Shown here piece by piece: positions 18,148 through 29,248 of a stretch of 64,000 nucleotides of DNA; position 1 is the stretch's first letter, and every line of letters starts with the position of its first letter. The stretch spans positions 186,001 to 250,000 of the forward strand of contig NZ_BMKD01000009.1 in the NCBI RefSeq assembly GCF_014643835.1, given 5' to 3'. Below the pieces are notes generated by a model. The model did no database searches and was not told where the DNA came from. It was given only the letters and a program-made list of their open reading frames with translations. Origin of the DNA: Mucilaginibacter rubeus (GTDB lineage Bacteria > Bacteroidota > Bacteroidia > Sphingobacteriales > Sphingobacteriaceae). The position numbers and the translations under genes are program-made.

Positions 18148-19240
18148 TTAACTTTTTGGCCCGCCAAATTCCATCAGGTAGGCTTTCAGGAAATCGTTCA
18201 GATCACCATCGAGCACTGCCGCAGCGTTGGAAGTTTCGTGATCGGTACGGAGGTCTTTTACCAGTTTATAGGGGTGTAAAACATAGTTACGGATCTGTGA
18301 GCCCCACTCTATCTTCTTTTTGTTGCCCTCAATAGCATTGGTCAGCTCCATACGTTTGCGCATCTCAATTTCGTATAACTGTGATTTCAGCAAGCGGATG
18401 GCGTTATCTTTATTTTGCAATTGCGAACGCGATTCCTGGTTTTTGATGATGATGCCCGATGGCTTGTGGTATAAACGTACGGCCGTTTCTACCTTATTCA
18501 CGTTCTGACCGCCGGCACCGCCCGAGCGAAAGGTTTCAAATTCAATATCGGCAGGGTTTACCTCAATTTCAATAGTATCATCAACCAGGGGATAAACATA
18601 TACCGAAGCAAACGAAGTATGGCGTTTGGCGTTAGCATCAAAAGGCGATACGCGCACCAGGCGGTGTACCCCATTTTCACCTTTCAGATAGCCATAAGCA
18701 AACTCGCCTTCCAACTGCAGGGTAACAGTTTTTACGCCGGCCACATCGCCTTCCTGGTAATCCTGCTCGGTTACTTTATAGCCGTTCTTTTCGCCCCACA
18801 TAATATACATACGCATGAGCATGCCAGCCCAGTCGCAGCTTTCGGTGCCACCGGCACCCGCCGTAATCTGAAGAACGGCATTCAACTGATCTTCTTCGGC
18901 CGAGAGCATGTTTTTAAACTCAAGCTCTTCAACGGCTTTTATAGCTGCATTATATTGCTCCTGCATTTCAGCCTCGGTGGCGTCGCCGCCCTGGTAAAAT
19001 TCAAAAAGCACGCCGGCGTCATCAACAACCGATACTACCTTCTGAAAAGCATCCGTCCATACTTTTTTTACTTTGATGGATGCCAGCACCTTTTCGGCCT
19101 CTTTGGGGTGATCCCAAAAATGTGGACCAACGGTTATTTCCTGTTCCTCTTTTAATAGTTCCAGCTTCTTATCAATGTCAAAGATGCCTCCTCAGGGAAG
19201 TTACTCTATCCCTTAAATCCTGAACTTGTTCTTTAGTCAT
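18148..19240 (-). CDS. prfB: Peptide chain release factor 2, with programmed +1 frameshift
   Basis: RF2 releases proteins at UGA and UAA. The first 20 codons start at ATG 19240 and end at an in-frame TGA at 19178-19180. Just before it is AGG AGG CAT CTT TGA C, the classical RF2 frameshift site with a Shine-Dalgarno-like AGGAGG and CTT-TGA slip codons. Skipping one T joins the second frame, giving a full protein of about 363 residues. The main body shows the SPF stop-recognition tripeptide ([12 protein letters not shown]) and the GGQ catalytic motif ([13 protein letters not shown]). Low RF2 favours the shift, so the gene autoregulates. Confidence 0.95.
19178..19195 (-). promoter_or_regulatory. 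Programmed +1 frameshift site of prfB
   Basis: On the minus strand AGGAGG, CAT, CTT, TGA, then C. The internal SD-like run is 3 bases upstream of the CTT slip codon and the stop is TGA, all as in the known bacterial RF2 site. Confidence 0.93.
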
Positions 19241-19282
19241 GCGGCAAATATATATAATTTGAAAAATTGCCATAAATAAAAA

Positions 19283-19313
19283 GGCCTGCAAATTGTTTAA
19301 CAATCGGCAGGCC
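19283..19313 (-). terminator. Terminator after the 145-residue gene
   Basis: Hairpin GGCCTGC/GCAGGCC with inner ATTGTT/AACAAT pairing; on the minus strand it is followed by TTTTTATTT. Lies between the gene at 19341-19778 and prfB. Confidence 0.8.
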
Positions 19314-19340
19314 CGTTCATTAGGCAGATGTAATAGTATG

Positions 19341-19778
19341 TTAGGCAACCATCAGGTTGTTCACAAGCGGGTTCAGATCGGTACGGTTACCGTTTAGTTT
19401 AGTTAACATAGTACCCAAAGCAAATTCTTTGGCCTCACCACTTTTAGTTTCCTTAACCAGCTCATTCATTACGGCCGGGATCAAAGCTTTTGCAGTAGCC
19501 AAAGCATGTTCCGGATCGATACTGTAAAAAGTATTAAGCTTATTTGCAAAGCGGTTGGTTATGCTCGATACTAATGAATTGTTGTAACTACCCGAGAACT
19601 GGAAGTACTTTATAAGTTCCTTCACCTTGCCGCTTTCAAGCTGGCCTTTTAAAACTTCAATGATTGAACTTGAAGCTTCATTGATCACCGCTTCATGATA
19701 TTTAGCAGGGATCACCGGGTTGTTGATAACAGCCGTCCCGGCATTATCTTTTACAAGCAAAAACAGTTTTTCGAACAT
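19341..19778 (-). CDS. Hypothetical protein, helical, possibly DUF937/DUF2780-like
   Basis: 145 residues, all predicted helical with no signal peptide and no cysteine. The pattern of Ile/Leu every 3-4 residues and stretches such as VKELIKYFQFSGSY, SSITNRFANKLNTFY and ALIPAVMNELVKET are reminiscent of the DUF937/DUF2780 helical repeats, but I cannot confirm this. Function unknown. It has its own terminator and no co-directional close neighbour upstream. Confidence 0.7.
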   Translation of the reverse strand: MFEKLFLLVKDNAGTAVINNPVIPAKYHEAVINEASSSIIEVLKGQLESGKVKELIKYFQFSGSYNNSLVSSITNRFANKLNTFYSIDPEHALATAKALIPAVMNELVKETKSGEAKEFALGTMLTKLNGNRTDLNPLVNNLMVA

Positions 19779-19950
19779 AGTAATACGTGTTTTTAAAGTA
19801 AATTTACAAATTGATGATAAATACTTGATTTGATTACCATCGATACAAATATATTAAATAAAAATTTTAAACTTCAAAATATATTTGTAATTCTTTTGTA
19901 ATTCTCATAATTTTCAAGTGTAAAATCAACACTATGCCAGCCGTGTTTAA

Positions 19951-21678
<1,728 letters not shown>

Positions 21679-21934
21679 TCTCCCCAGCCTCCCAAAGGGG
21701 GAAGTTTATAATCACTGCCGCGGGCTTGCAGCCCGTGGTTAAGCATGACTTCAGCTTTCAGCTGATGGAATGTAAGCTGAAAGCTGAAGTCATGCCAACC
21801 ACGAGTTATGCTACCGCTAAACTCGCGGCAGTATACTACTGTAATGCAAAATGCCCGAAAAATCCGGGCATTTCGTGTTTATAAAAATATTCTTTCAAGC
21901 TATAGTTCCCCCTTCAGGGGGTTAGGGGCGAGGC
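21679..21934. repeat. Repeat-filled spacer: C/G-rich repeat halves around a CTGCCGCGGG hairpin
   Basis: The spacer is almost wholly repeats. 21679-21706 and 21904-21934 carry C-run/G-run units of the CCCCTTCAGGGG family. 21715-21832 is a long imperfect hairpin beginning CTGCCGCGGG and ending CGCGGCAG, with inner arms around AGCTTTCAGCTGA and AGCTGAAAGCTGA. A half copy of the latter is at 30859-30909 in the opposite orientation. Confidence 0.7.
21849..21873. terminator. Terminator-like hairpin between pgi and the convergent gene
   Basis: AAATGCCCG pairs perfectly with CGGGCATTT across a 7-base loop. A-run and T-run flanks fit a bidirectional terminator for the convergent genes pgi and the cyclotransferase. 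Confidence 0.65.
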
Positions 21935-23011
21935 TTAGGGAACCGGCACAAACTTAACCTGGTACAAATGCGGCCATTTTTTTCCCGCAACAAACAGGCG
22001 CTTACCTTTTTCATCCCAGGCTATGCCGTTTAACACATTGTTATTCCAGTCCCTGTCCTGCGGACGGCTTGCCACCGGGTAAATCTCTTTCAAATCAATT
22101 ATCTGCTCCACCGCACCGGTTTTAGGATTGATCACCAATATGTTATCGGTTTGATAAACATTAGCATATATCTTGCCGTTGATGTATTCCAGTTCGTTTA
22201 TTGAATCTATCTGTTGTTTATCGTCACACACATCAATGTGGCCTATCTGATGGTAATCATTTTTATCCAGGAACCAGATCCGGTTGGTGCTATCGTCCAT
22301 ATAAAGTTTGGTTCCGTCAAAACACATTCCCCAGCCTTCCGGGCCAACATTATTGGTAAAATTGTTAAGTAGCTTCAATGTATTTTTATCATATACAAAG
22401 CCTACTTTTTCTTTCCAGGTAAGCTGCACTACTTTATCACCAATAACCGAGAGGCCTTCACCAAAATATTGCTCGTCAAGCTTGGTTTGATTCAAAATTT
22501 TTCCGGTATTCAAATCAACCTTGCGGATGGATGAGTGTTTATAGTCTCCGGTACTTTCGTATAAAACACCATCAACATACTGTAGGCCTTCGGTATATGC
22601 AGCGGTATCATGAGGGAAAACTTTTTCAACTTTATAAGTGTACCTGGCAGGGGCTTTTGCTGCTAATAACAGGACATTGGTTGATACCTCATTGCTTTTA
22701 CTGCCCTCGTAAACTTTAGCCGTGATTATCCTGATGCCCAGGCCAATGGTATCCGTTTTAAGACTGATACCTGCAGTATCCTTACTGGATGCGAACTTTA
22801 CGGAATCGAGCAGGTACACTACCGAATCAACTTTACTACCTGTGGGATAGCCTACTTTAATGTCGATCTTGTCGCCGGCTTTGTAGTTTGCGCCGGCGTC
22901 GGGTGTTATGGTATAGTCTGTAGCCGAGCTATCAGGTTTGTGTTTACAGCCGTAGTACCCCAAAGCCGTTAAGGCAAAGGCGGCAAAAAATAGTTTTACT
23001 TTGTTATTCAT
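21935..23011 (-). CDS. Glutaminyl-peptide cyclotransferase (Glu_cyclase_2 family)
   Basis: About 358 residues from ATG 23011; the longer frame to 23035 would overlap yraN. N-terminal signal with Cys at GYYGC, an imperfect lipobox. Residues about 130-358 form the five-bladed propeller of plant-type glutaminyl cyclases: YTEGLQYVDGVLYESTGDY, GEGLSVIGDKVVQLTWK, EGWGMCFDGTKLYMDDST, INELEYINGKIYANVYQTD and NGIAWDEKGKRLFVAGKKW. Forms N-terminal pyroglutamate on secreted proteins, a common step for periplasmic and type IX secreted proteins of Bacteroidota. Third gene after dnaG-yraN. Confidence 0.9.
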   Translation of the reverse strand: MNNKVKLFFAAFALTALGYYGCKHKPDSSATDYTITPDAGANYKAGDKIDIKVGYPTGSKVDSVVYLLDSVKFASSKDTAGISLKTDTIGLGIRIITAKVYEGSKSNEVSTNVLLLAAKAPARYTYKVEKVFPHDTAAYTEGLQYVDGVLYESTGDYKHSSIRKVDLNTGKILNQTKLDEQYFGEGLSVIGDKVVQLTWKEKVGFVYDKNTLKLLNNFTNNVGPEGWGMCFDGTKLYMDDSTNRIWFLDKNDYHQIGHIDVCDDKQQIDSINELEYINGKIYANVYQTDNILVINPKTGAVEQIIDLKEIYPVASRPQDRDWNNNVLNGIAWDEKGKRLFVAGKKWPHLYQVKFVPVP

Positions 23012-23016
23012 AAGTG

Positions 23017-23385
23017 TTATGTGGCCGAAGGCCAAAACGCATCTTCTATATGGTTTAGTATATAATTTCCACTGCGGTCAAACAATATGGCGATGATATC
23101 AAACCGCACTTCGCCCTGGTGGTTCATGAGGTAAATGTATTCATCGGCAGCTTCGGCCAATAATTTCTGCTTACGATTGTCAACAAAATCTTCCGGTTCA
23201 CCGAAACCATTGCCCGTGCGGGTTTTTACTTCGGTAAATATAATAACCTTGTCTTTATAAGCAATAATATCTATCTCAGCTTTTCCGTAAGTCCAGTTTT
23301 CATCGAGGATCTCGTAGCCTGCATTTTCGAGATGGGCTTTGGCTAACGCTTCGCCGGTACGACCAAGTTCGAGGTGTTGGGCCAT
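23017..23385 (-). CDS. yraN: YraN family protein (UPF0102, endonuclease-like fold)
   Basis: 122 residues. The restriction-endonuclease-like core is seen: GRTGEALAKAHLENAGYEILDENW, then the E...D.I/EVK type motif GKAEIDIIAYKDKVIIFTEVKTRTG. The family is thought to act on Holliday-junction-like DNA but its role is not proven. The ATG overlaps the dnaG stop (TAATG) by one base, so translation is coupled to primase. Confidence 0.9.
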   Translation of the reverse strand: MAQHLELGRTGEALAKAHLENAGYEILDENWTYGKAEIDIIAYKDKVIIFTEVKTRTGNGFGEPEDFVDNRKQKLLAEAADEYIYLMNHQGEVRFDIIAILFDRSGNYILNHIEDAFWPSAT

Positions 23386-25331
23386 TATTTTATGATTACG
23401 GAGCCCAAAAAGTCAGATATTGATTTTTCTACCTTTTTCATACGCATGTACTGGTTAAGCAGTATTTCCTGGTCGGCCTCAGTATCGGCTTTTTGAAGCT
23501 GGGTGCGCAGGTCTTCCAGCATCTTGCCAACCTTGTGCTTTTTAAGGTGAAATATAGCACCGAGAATAGTTGCTTTCATATTAACCTGCTCATCGTACAC
23601 CGTGATCCTATGCATTTCGTACCAGTTTTCACTAAGCGAATATTTACTGGCTAACATGTTAATAGTTAAATCAACTATAGCTTTGTCCTTATGGTGAATA
23701 AAATAAGCCTCATCCGGCAGTACACCGTTTTCTACTTCGCGACGGTAAATTTCGGTAATCTGCTTACAAACCGGATGATCAAAAGTAACATCACTCAACT
23801 CGGCTATAATGAAAGGGCCTATATAGGTATTGGCAATCCCGTCCCAGTCAATCATACGGCTTCCATAATGCAGCAATAAACGCACAATTTCTTTTTCCTG
23901 TGATTGATCAGAATAAAGTAAATCCGTTGATATTATTTCATCCCGATGCTCCTCAATATCGGAATTATCAGATTCAAAATCAGGATTAGGTAAAACAGGT
24001 CGATTTTGCTCAAATGCTTTGTTATGTTTAGCAAGAACCAGTTTATTCACAGCATTTAAAAATCCCGCTTCACCTATTTTTAAGTTTTCTGCTACCTGCT
24101 TAATATAGTCCTTTCTAAATTCTGGCTCTAAGTTGTTTGATAATATTTCCGCTAAATCATCTGCTACTTTAATTTTTTTAACAGGATCAATAAGATCCCC
24201 CTTGTCTACAGTGGTAAGATAAAATTCTACTAAGCTTTTAGCTTTGTTCTCAATATAATATTTAAACCCAGCTGACCCCTGATTTCTTACATAAGAATCA
24301 GGATCGTGTCCATCTGGAAAAGATACGATCTTAACATTAAATCTTTCCTTATACAACAGGCTTAAACCACGAATAGCAGCCTTTATTCCAGCCGAATCAC
24401 CATCATACAAAATTGTTATATTCTTTGTCTGTCGGCCTATTAGTTTAATTTGCTCTGTTGTAAGAGAAGTTCCCGACGACGCGACAACATTTTCAATTCC
24501 TGCTTGAAAAACCGAAAGTACGTCAGCATATCCTTCAACTAAATAACAATTATCTTGTTCGCGAATAGATTTTTTTGCGAAGTAAAAGCCATAAAGGACG
24601 TCTGATTTATGGTAAATTTCCGATTCAGGAGAATTTACATATTTAGGAACATTCTTATCTTTTTTTAGGGTACGGCCGCCAAAAGCAATTATTCTTCCCG
24701 TAGAACTGTGTATGGGAAACATTACGCGTCCCCTATATCTGTCATACATAGAGCCGTTCTCTCGTCTCACAGACAAACCACTTTCTTCCAAAAATTGTGG
24801 CTGATAACCCATGTTTATGGCGGTCTCTGTAAATGCTTCCCATTGATCTGGCGAGTAACCCAGCTCGAATTTTTTTATAATTTCAGTTGAAAACCCACGT
24901 TCCTTAAAATAACTTAAACCAATACTACGCCCCTCCTCTGTCTCAAGCAAGGTTTCATGGAAAAACTTAGCAGCGAAAGCACTAACAATAAGAAGGCTTT
25001 CCCGGCGTAGCTCCTCTTCACGGTTTTCGGGAGCTTCAACAGTTTCTTCAACCTCGATGCCGTACTTTTTAGCGAGCCATTTCAAGGCCTCGGGATAACT
25101 GAACTTTTCCAGCTCCATTAAAAACGTAACAGCTGAACCACCTTTTCCTGTTGAGAAATCTTTAAAAATACCTTTTGCCGGGGATACTGTGAACGACGGG
25201 GTACGCTCGTTCGCGAAAGGCGAAAGGCCTACGTAGTTAGCCCCGCGTTTTTTTAACTGTACAAATTCCCCTATCACCTCCACAATGTCGGTGGCTTCCA
25301 TAATACGGTCGATAGTGGATTTTTGGATCAT
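23385..25331 (-). CDS. dnaG: DNA primase with zinc-less CHC2 domain
   Basis: 648 residues. Makes RNA primers for replication. The N-terminal CHC2 fold is clear (RGANYVGLSPFANERTPSF, then VSPAKGIFKDFSTGKGG), but the four zinc ligands are gone: S37, A40, D58 and T61 stand where C, H, C and C normally are, at exact spacing. The catalytic core is intact, with TOPRIM Glu in YLVEGYADV and acidic LYDGDSAGIKA. The C-terminal helicase-binding region is divergent, as usual. A TACATTTG box lies 12 bp upstream of the start. Confidence 0.94.
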   Translation of the reverse strand: MIQKSTIDRIMEATDIVEVIGEFVQLKKRGANYVGLSPFANERTPSFTVSPAKGIFKDFSTGKGGSAVTFLMELEKFSYPEALKWLAKKYGIEVEETVEAPENREEELRRESLLIVSAFAAKFFHETLLETEEGRSIGLSYFKERGFSTEIIKKFELGYSPDQWEAFTETAINMGYQPQFLEESGLSVRRENGSMYDRYRGRVMFPIHSSTGRIIAFGGRTLKKDKNVPKYVNSPESEIYHKSDVLYGFYFAKKSIREQDNCYLVEGYADVLSVFQAGIENVVASSGTSLTTEQIKLIGRQTKNITILYDGDSAGIKAAIRGLSLLYKERFNVKIVSFPDGHDPDSYVRNQGSAGFKYYIENKAKSLVEFYLTTVDKGDLIDPVKKIKVADDLAEILSNNLEPEFRKDYIKQVAENLKIGEAGFLNAVNKLVLAKHNKAFEQNRPVLPNPDFESDNSDIEEHRDEIISTDLLYSDQSQEKEIVRLLLHYGSRMIDWDGIANTYIGPFIIAELSDVTFDHPVCKQITEIYRREVENGVLPDEAYFIHHKDKAIVDLTINMLASKYSLSENWYEMHRITVYDEQVNMKATILGAIFHLKKHKVGKMLEDLRTQLQKADTEADQEILLNQYMRMKKVEKSISDFLGSVIIK

Positions 25332-25721
25332 GTGTTAAAATGCAAATGTAGGGAAGATAGATCGTTGCCCGTAATTCGAAAACGTTAAAATACGGTTTTG
25401 TTTGATAACGAGCGGTTTAAAATTCAATCTCCTTGAGAGGCAAGTTCACTGTTTAATACTTCAAGTAAAATCCTGAAATATATGCCCCTTTCATCACCGC
25501 GATGAAGGGGGTTAACAGGGTTAACAGAAATTCAACAATACTGACATACAAATCTTAAAATCAACTACTTAACAAAACAAGGGGTTAACATTAAGTATTG
25601 CTAAATTATTGAAAAGCTGATAAAACTATACGATAGTACTTCGATCGTTGCAACTTAAGCGGACCGATGATATTAAAATTATGATATGGTATAGGTTCAT
25701 TTGTACTGCACTTAAACCCTT
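25332..25721. other. Spacer upstream of dnaG, no gene
   Basis: 390 bp. Holds a -7-like TACATTTG box (25343-25350, minus strand), a hairpin CCCCTTTCATC/GATGAAGGGG at 25485-25510 and three GGTTAAC units (two close together at 25508-25525, one near 25585). No open frame or RNA gene is recognised. Confidence 0.5.
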
Positions 25722-26591
25722 TCAAAACAAGGTATCAGCTTTTTGATTTCGGGGTTTCAAAAATGTCACCGCTATCCCGGCCAATACAATTATGCTGCCA
25801 ACAATCTCATTAAAACCTAAACGTTCATGAAGTAAAAACGCGGCAAGCAGCCCGGCAAAAACCGTTTGGCTTAATAAAGCAATGGAAACCCTGGTTGGTT
25901 CCAGATAACGTAGCGAGTAATTGATGGTTAGCCAGCCTGCTAACTGGCAAATAAGCCCCATACCTATAAAGCAAAGCCATGCCTTTAATGAAAGATGAAC
26001 AATATCGTTATGCATAGATCCATTGATTATCAGCAAAAAAATACTGGCGCTCAGCATACTGTAAAACATAAAACTAAACACATCAATACCGGCCATAATA
26101 TTTTTGGTGATCATGATATAGGTAGCATAAAAAAAACTGGCAAGTATAGCCAGCAGTATGCCGGCATTAAGCTCCATGTGCAAAATGTGTTCATAACCTA
26201 CCAAAACAACCATACCTGCGATGGCAATGAGCGTGCCTATCCAGAATAGCCGACCTGATCCTTTTCTTAAAAACAGGAAGCTCATCAGGCCCACCCAAAC
26301 CGGGGCCAGGTTGGCAATAAGGGTTGATACAGTGGCGCTGATCTTTAACAGCGAAATATTCCATACTGCAATATCAAGGGCGAAAACCATGCCCGCAGCT
26401 ATGGAAATAAGCAATTGCTTTTTATCTATTTTTAGTTTTTGCCTAAATACACAAAATGGAGCAAGACAAATCCAGGCTATAAACACCCGGTAAAATGCCG
26501 ATCCTATAGGTGATACCCCGGCAAGCTTTACAAATATCGGCGAAAAGGAAATACATAAAATACCAATAACAAGGCTCACTTTAGGATTCAT
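25722..26591 (-). CDS. EamA/DMT family transporter
   Basis: 289 residues with ten predicted membrane helices in two EamA repeats, typical of drug/metabolite exporters. Family stretches: SPIFVKLAGVSPIGSAFYRVFIAW in the first repeat and YSLRYLEPTRVSIALLSQTVFAGLLAAFLLHERLG in the second. Sits in the inner membrane; the substrate cannot be told. Single gene, divergent from the lipoprotein gene at 26703. Confidence 0.9.
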   Translation of the reverse strand: MNPKVSLVIGILCISFSPIFVKLAGVSPIGSAFYRVFIAWICLAPFCVFRQKLKIDKKQLLISIAAGMVFALDIAVWNISLLKISATVSTLIANLAPVWVGLMSFLFLRKGSGRLFWIGTLIAIAGMVVLVGYEHILHMELNAGILLAILASFFYATYIMITKNIMAGIDVFSFMFYSMLSASIFLLIINGSMHNDIVHLSLKAWLCFIGMGLICQLAGWLTINYSLRYLEPTRVSIALLSQTVFAGLLAAFLLHERLGFNEIVGSIIVLAGIAVTFLKPRNQKADTLF

Positions 26592-26702
26592 AGGCGATAA
26601 AACAAAATGAGCGGCAAACTTACTGAAACCACGTATAATATGCCTTACTTTTAAATATCTTTATATTTCCTGTACAATTTATTAACCTGTCATCAGTAAG
26701 CA

Positions 26703-27194
26703 ATGAAATATCCCTGTTTGATATTAGCCATAGCCGTGGCCCTGCTTTTTTCAGCCTGCAAAAAAAAGGACTGTTGTAATTTTCCGGTCATACCCGATTT
26801 TATGCTTGCGCAAAAAAACAACATCAAATGGGAGGCTAATCCTTCCGGTTCGAATATAATGGGTGATACCATTACCATATCAGCAAAAAGCACCATTGGA
26901 GGTGAAGAAGAGCAGGTAGGTTTTAAAATTGTGTTTGATGGTGTTGGGTATTATACCCTCAAAGCAAACGAAAACTATTACCACATTACAAAAAACGGCT
27001 CCCCGTTAGCCGGATACAAACCTGACCCTACCCATCTTAGTTCGGTAACTATAATTTCGTACAACCAGGCCGATAAAATACTGCAGGGATTGTTCGAATT
27101 ACGTTTTCTGAAAGTAATTGATAGCCAAACCGAAAGTCATCCGGACAAGGTTACTTTTAGCGAGGGCAAGTTTAAAGCTAAGCTCAAATATTAA
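26703..27194 (+). CDS. Hypothetical lipoprotein
   Basis: 163 residues. The lipobox LLFSAC at residues 13-18 is followed by KKKDCC, typical for Bacteroidota lipoproteins. The mature part looks like a single beta-sandwich with strands around NIKWEANPSGSNIMGDTITIS and YYTLKANENYYHIT, resembling the lipoproteins of unknown function common in this family. No catalytic motif. Followed 59 bp later by another lipoprotein gene. Confidence 0.75.
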   Translation: MKYPCLILAIAVALLFSACKKKDCCNFPVIPDFMLAQKNNIKWEANPSGSNIMGDTITISAKSTIGGEEEQVGFKIVFDGVGYYTLKANENYYHITKNGSPLAGYKPDPTHLSSVTIISYNQADKILQGLFELRFLKVIDSQTESHPDKVTFSEGKFKAKLKY

Positions 27195-27253
27195 CTTTTA
27201 TATTAATTGTAACTAAGCTTAATTATCATTCGTATTAGTTGTAAATTTGTTTT

Positions 27254-27463
27254 ATGAAAAAAGCTCTATTATTAACCGCCTCAGTATCACTTCTGTTATT
27301 TGCTGGCTGCCAAAAAAATGGCGTAGCCCCAAAACAAGACAGTGTTAGTGCAAAAAAAAGCATTACCAACCAGTCATTGAATAAAAGCAAAGACACTATT
27401 ATGGTAGGCGGCGCGACGACAAACACGTTACTCCGTGACACAATCATGGTTACAAACAAGTAA
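27254..27463 (+). CDS. Small lipoprotein
   Basis: 69 residues: signal peptide with lipobox LLFAGC, then a short Ser/Lys/Asn-rich tail with two copies of DTIMV. No fold recognised. TAAATTTG at 27242-27249 is a -7 match only 4 bp upstream of the ATG, so the message may have almost no leader. A clear terminator follows, which supports it as a real gene. Confidence 0.65.
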   Translation: MKKALLLTASVSLLLFAGCQKNGVAPKQDSVSAKKSITNQSLNKSKDTIMVGGATTNTLLRDTIMVTNK

Positions 27464-27477
27464 GCGTCAAAAAGAAA

Positions 27478-27512
27478 TAGCCGGGATACTTCATGTTCCC
27501 GGCTACATTTTT
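27478..27512 (+). terminator. Terminator of the small lipoprotein gene
   Basis: TAGCCGGGA pairs with TCCCGGCTA across a 10-base loop, followed by CATTTTT. Confidence 0.8.
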
Positions 27513-27616
27513 AGTCGCTGGTTTCCTTTCCCCCCTTTTCTCCTGATATATCTTTCCGTGTTAACATGCTAATGTTTTTTAGCTCATGTTTCAAAGTGCG
27601 CTTTCATAATTAATTG

Positions 27617-27624
27617 TATTTTTG
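27617..27624 (+). promoter_or_regulatory. Candidate -7 box of asnS
   Basis: TATTTTTG, a TAnnTTTG match 23 bp upstream of the asnS ATG at 27648. Confidence 0.4.
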
Positions 27625-27647
27625 CGACTCTAAAAATTATACATGAT

Positions 27648-29084
27648 ATGAGTCAGCGAACTAAGATCAAAGCATTGCTGCAAAGCCAGCAAACCGAAAT
27701 TGATGTAACAGTTAAAGGATGGGTGCGTGCATTCCGTTCAAATCGTTTTATTGCTTTGAATGATGGCTCAACCAATAATAACATCCAGGTAGTTGTTGAT
27801 TTTGAAAATACCGACCCGGCATTACTTAAACGCATCACCGTTGGTGCAGCACTTAGTGTTCAGGGTAAATTGATAGCATCTTTAGGTAAAGGCCAAATAG
27901 TTGAGGTTGTTGCAACTGAGATTGAGATTTTAGGCGATAGCGATCCTGAAAAATATCCTATCCAGCCTAAAAAGCATAGCCTTGAGTTTTTGAGGGAAAA
28001 CGCCCACCTGCGTTTCCGTACCAGTACGTTTGGCGCTATTTTCAGGGTGCGTAACAGCCTGGCATTCGCGGTGCACCAGTTTTTCCAGGAACGTGGTTTT
28101 GTTTACCTGCATACCCCTGTAATTACGGCTTCAGATGCTGAAGGCGCGGGCGAAACTTTTCACGTTACCAACTTCGATTTGGATAACATCCCAAAAACAG
28201 ATACCGGCGAGATTGACTTTAAACAAGACTTTTTTGGTCGTGCTACTAACTTAACGGTATCCGGTCAGCTGGAAGGTGAACTTGGTGCTATGGCCCTGAG
28301 TGATATTTATACATTCGGCCCAACTTTCCGTGCCGAAAATTCAAACACCACACGCCACCTGGCCGAGTTTTGGATGATTGAGCCGGAAGTAGCGTTTAAC
28401 GATCTGGTTGACAACATGGACCTCGCCGAGGACATGCTGAAATATGTGATCAAATACGCTTTGGATAAAAATGCCGATGACATCGAATTTTTAACCCAAC
28501 GCCTAACTGAAGAGGAAAAAACCAAACCGCAAAATGAGCGCTCAGAAATGACGCTGCTCGAAAAACTGCAGTTTTGCTTAAATAACGATTTCGAGCGCCT
28601 AACTTATACCGAAGCGATCGACATCCTGAAAGAATCTACCCCGAACAAAAAGAAAAAATTTGTTTATCCTGTTGAAGGCTGGGGTACTGACCTGCAGAGC
28701 GAGCATGAGCGTTACCTGGTCGAAAAACACTTTAAAAAGCCGGTGATCCTGACCGATTATCCAAAGGAGATCAAAGCGTTTTACATGCGTCAGAACGACG
28801 ATGGCAAAACTGTGCGCGCCATGGACATCCTGTTCCCGGGCATTGGCGAAATTGTAGGTGGTTCACAACGTGAAGAACGTTTAGACAAACTTGAGCAGCG
28901 CATGAACGAAATGGGCATCCCTACCGAAGAACTTTGGTGGTATTTGGATACCCGCCGTTTCGGTTCTTGTCCGCATGCCGGCTTTGGTTTGGGTTTTGAG
29001 CGGTTGGTGATGTTTGTTACCGGCATGGGCAACATCCGCGATGTAATCCCCTTCCCAAGGTTTCCTAAAAACGCGGAGTTTTAA
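27648..29084 (+). CDS. asnS: Asparagine--tRNA ligase
   Basis: 478 residues, class IIb aminoacyl-tRNA synthetase that charges tRNA-Asn. The N-terminal OB anticodon domain has [20 protein letters not shown]; the catalytic core has [10 protein letters not shown], motif 2 [21 protein letters not shown] and motif 3 [16 protein letters not shown]. The FRAE...TRHLAEF context is typical of AsnRS rather than AspRS. Length normal. Monocistronic, with a repeat starting after the stop. Confidence 0.96.
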   Translation: MSQRTKIKALLQSQQTEIDVTVKGWVRAFRSNRFIALNDGSTNNNIQVVVDFENTDPALLKRITVGAALSVQGKLIASLGKGQIVEVVATEIEILGDSDPEKYPIQPKKHSLEFLRENAHLRFRTSTFGAIFRVRNSLAFAVHQFFQERGFVYLHTPVITASDAEGAGETFHVTNFDLDNIPKTDTGEIDFKQDFFGRATNLTVSGQLEGELGAMALSDIYTFGPTFRAENSNTTRHLAEFWMIEPEVAFNDLVDNMDLAEDMLKYVIKYALDKNADDIEFLTQRLTEEEKTKPQNERSEMTLLEKLQFCLNNDFERLTYTEAIDILKESTPNKKKKFVYPVEGWGTDLQSEHERYLVEKHFKKPVILTDYPKEIKAFYMRQNDDGKTVRAMDILFPGIGEIVGGSQREERLDKLEQRMNEMGIPTEELWWYLDTRRFGSCPHAGFGLGFERLVMFVTGMGNIRDVIPFPRFPKNAEF

Positions 29085-29139
29085 CCGCTGATTGTTTTTT
29101 GATTTTGATGATTACGCTGATGTAATTGTTTAAATTTAT

Positions 29140-29232
29140 GTCATTGCGAGCGATAGCGCGGCAATCTCGTAGCAAATGCGTTGCGAATATGCCTGGCTAC
29201 GAGATTGCTTCGTCGTTCCTTCTCGCAATGAC
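29140..29232. repeat. Inverted repeat, GTCATTGCGAG family, copy 1
   Basis: Ends are perfect 11-bp complements GTCATTGCGAG and CTCGCAATGAC. The first 33 bases (29140-29172) are the exact reverse complement of 44007-44039 in copy 2. The element ends 16 bp before the start codon of the SRPBCC gene. Confidence 0.85.
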
Positions 29233-29248
29233 ATTTTTTATTTACCAT

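Noticed and set aside
18619-19155. 178-codon open frame opposite prfB
   Set aside because: Lies wholly antisense to the conserved RF2 body; the RF2 reading is certain.
29126-29248. Extended N-terminus of the SRPBCC gene
   Set aside because: The extra 41 codons are translation of the GTCATTGCGAG repeat; the conserved fold starts at ATG 29249.
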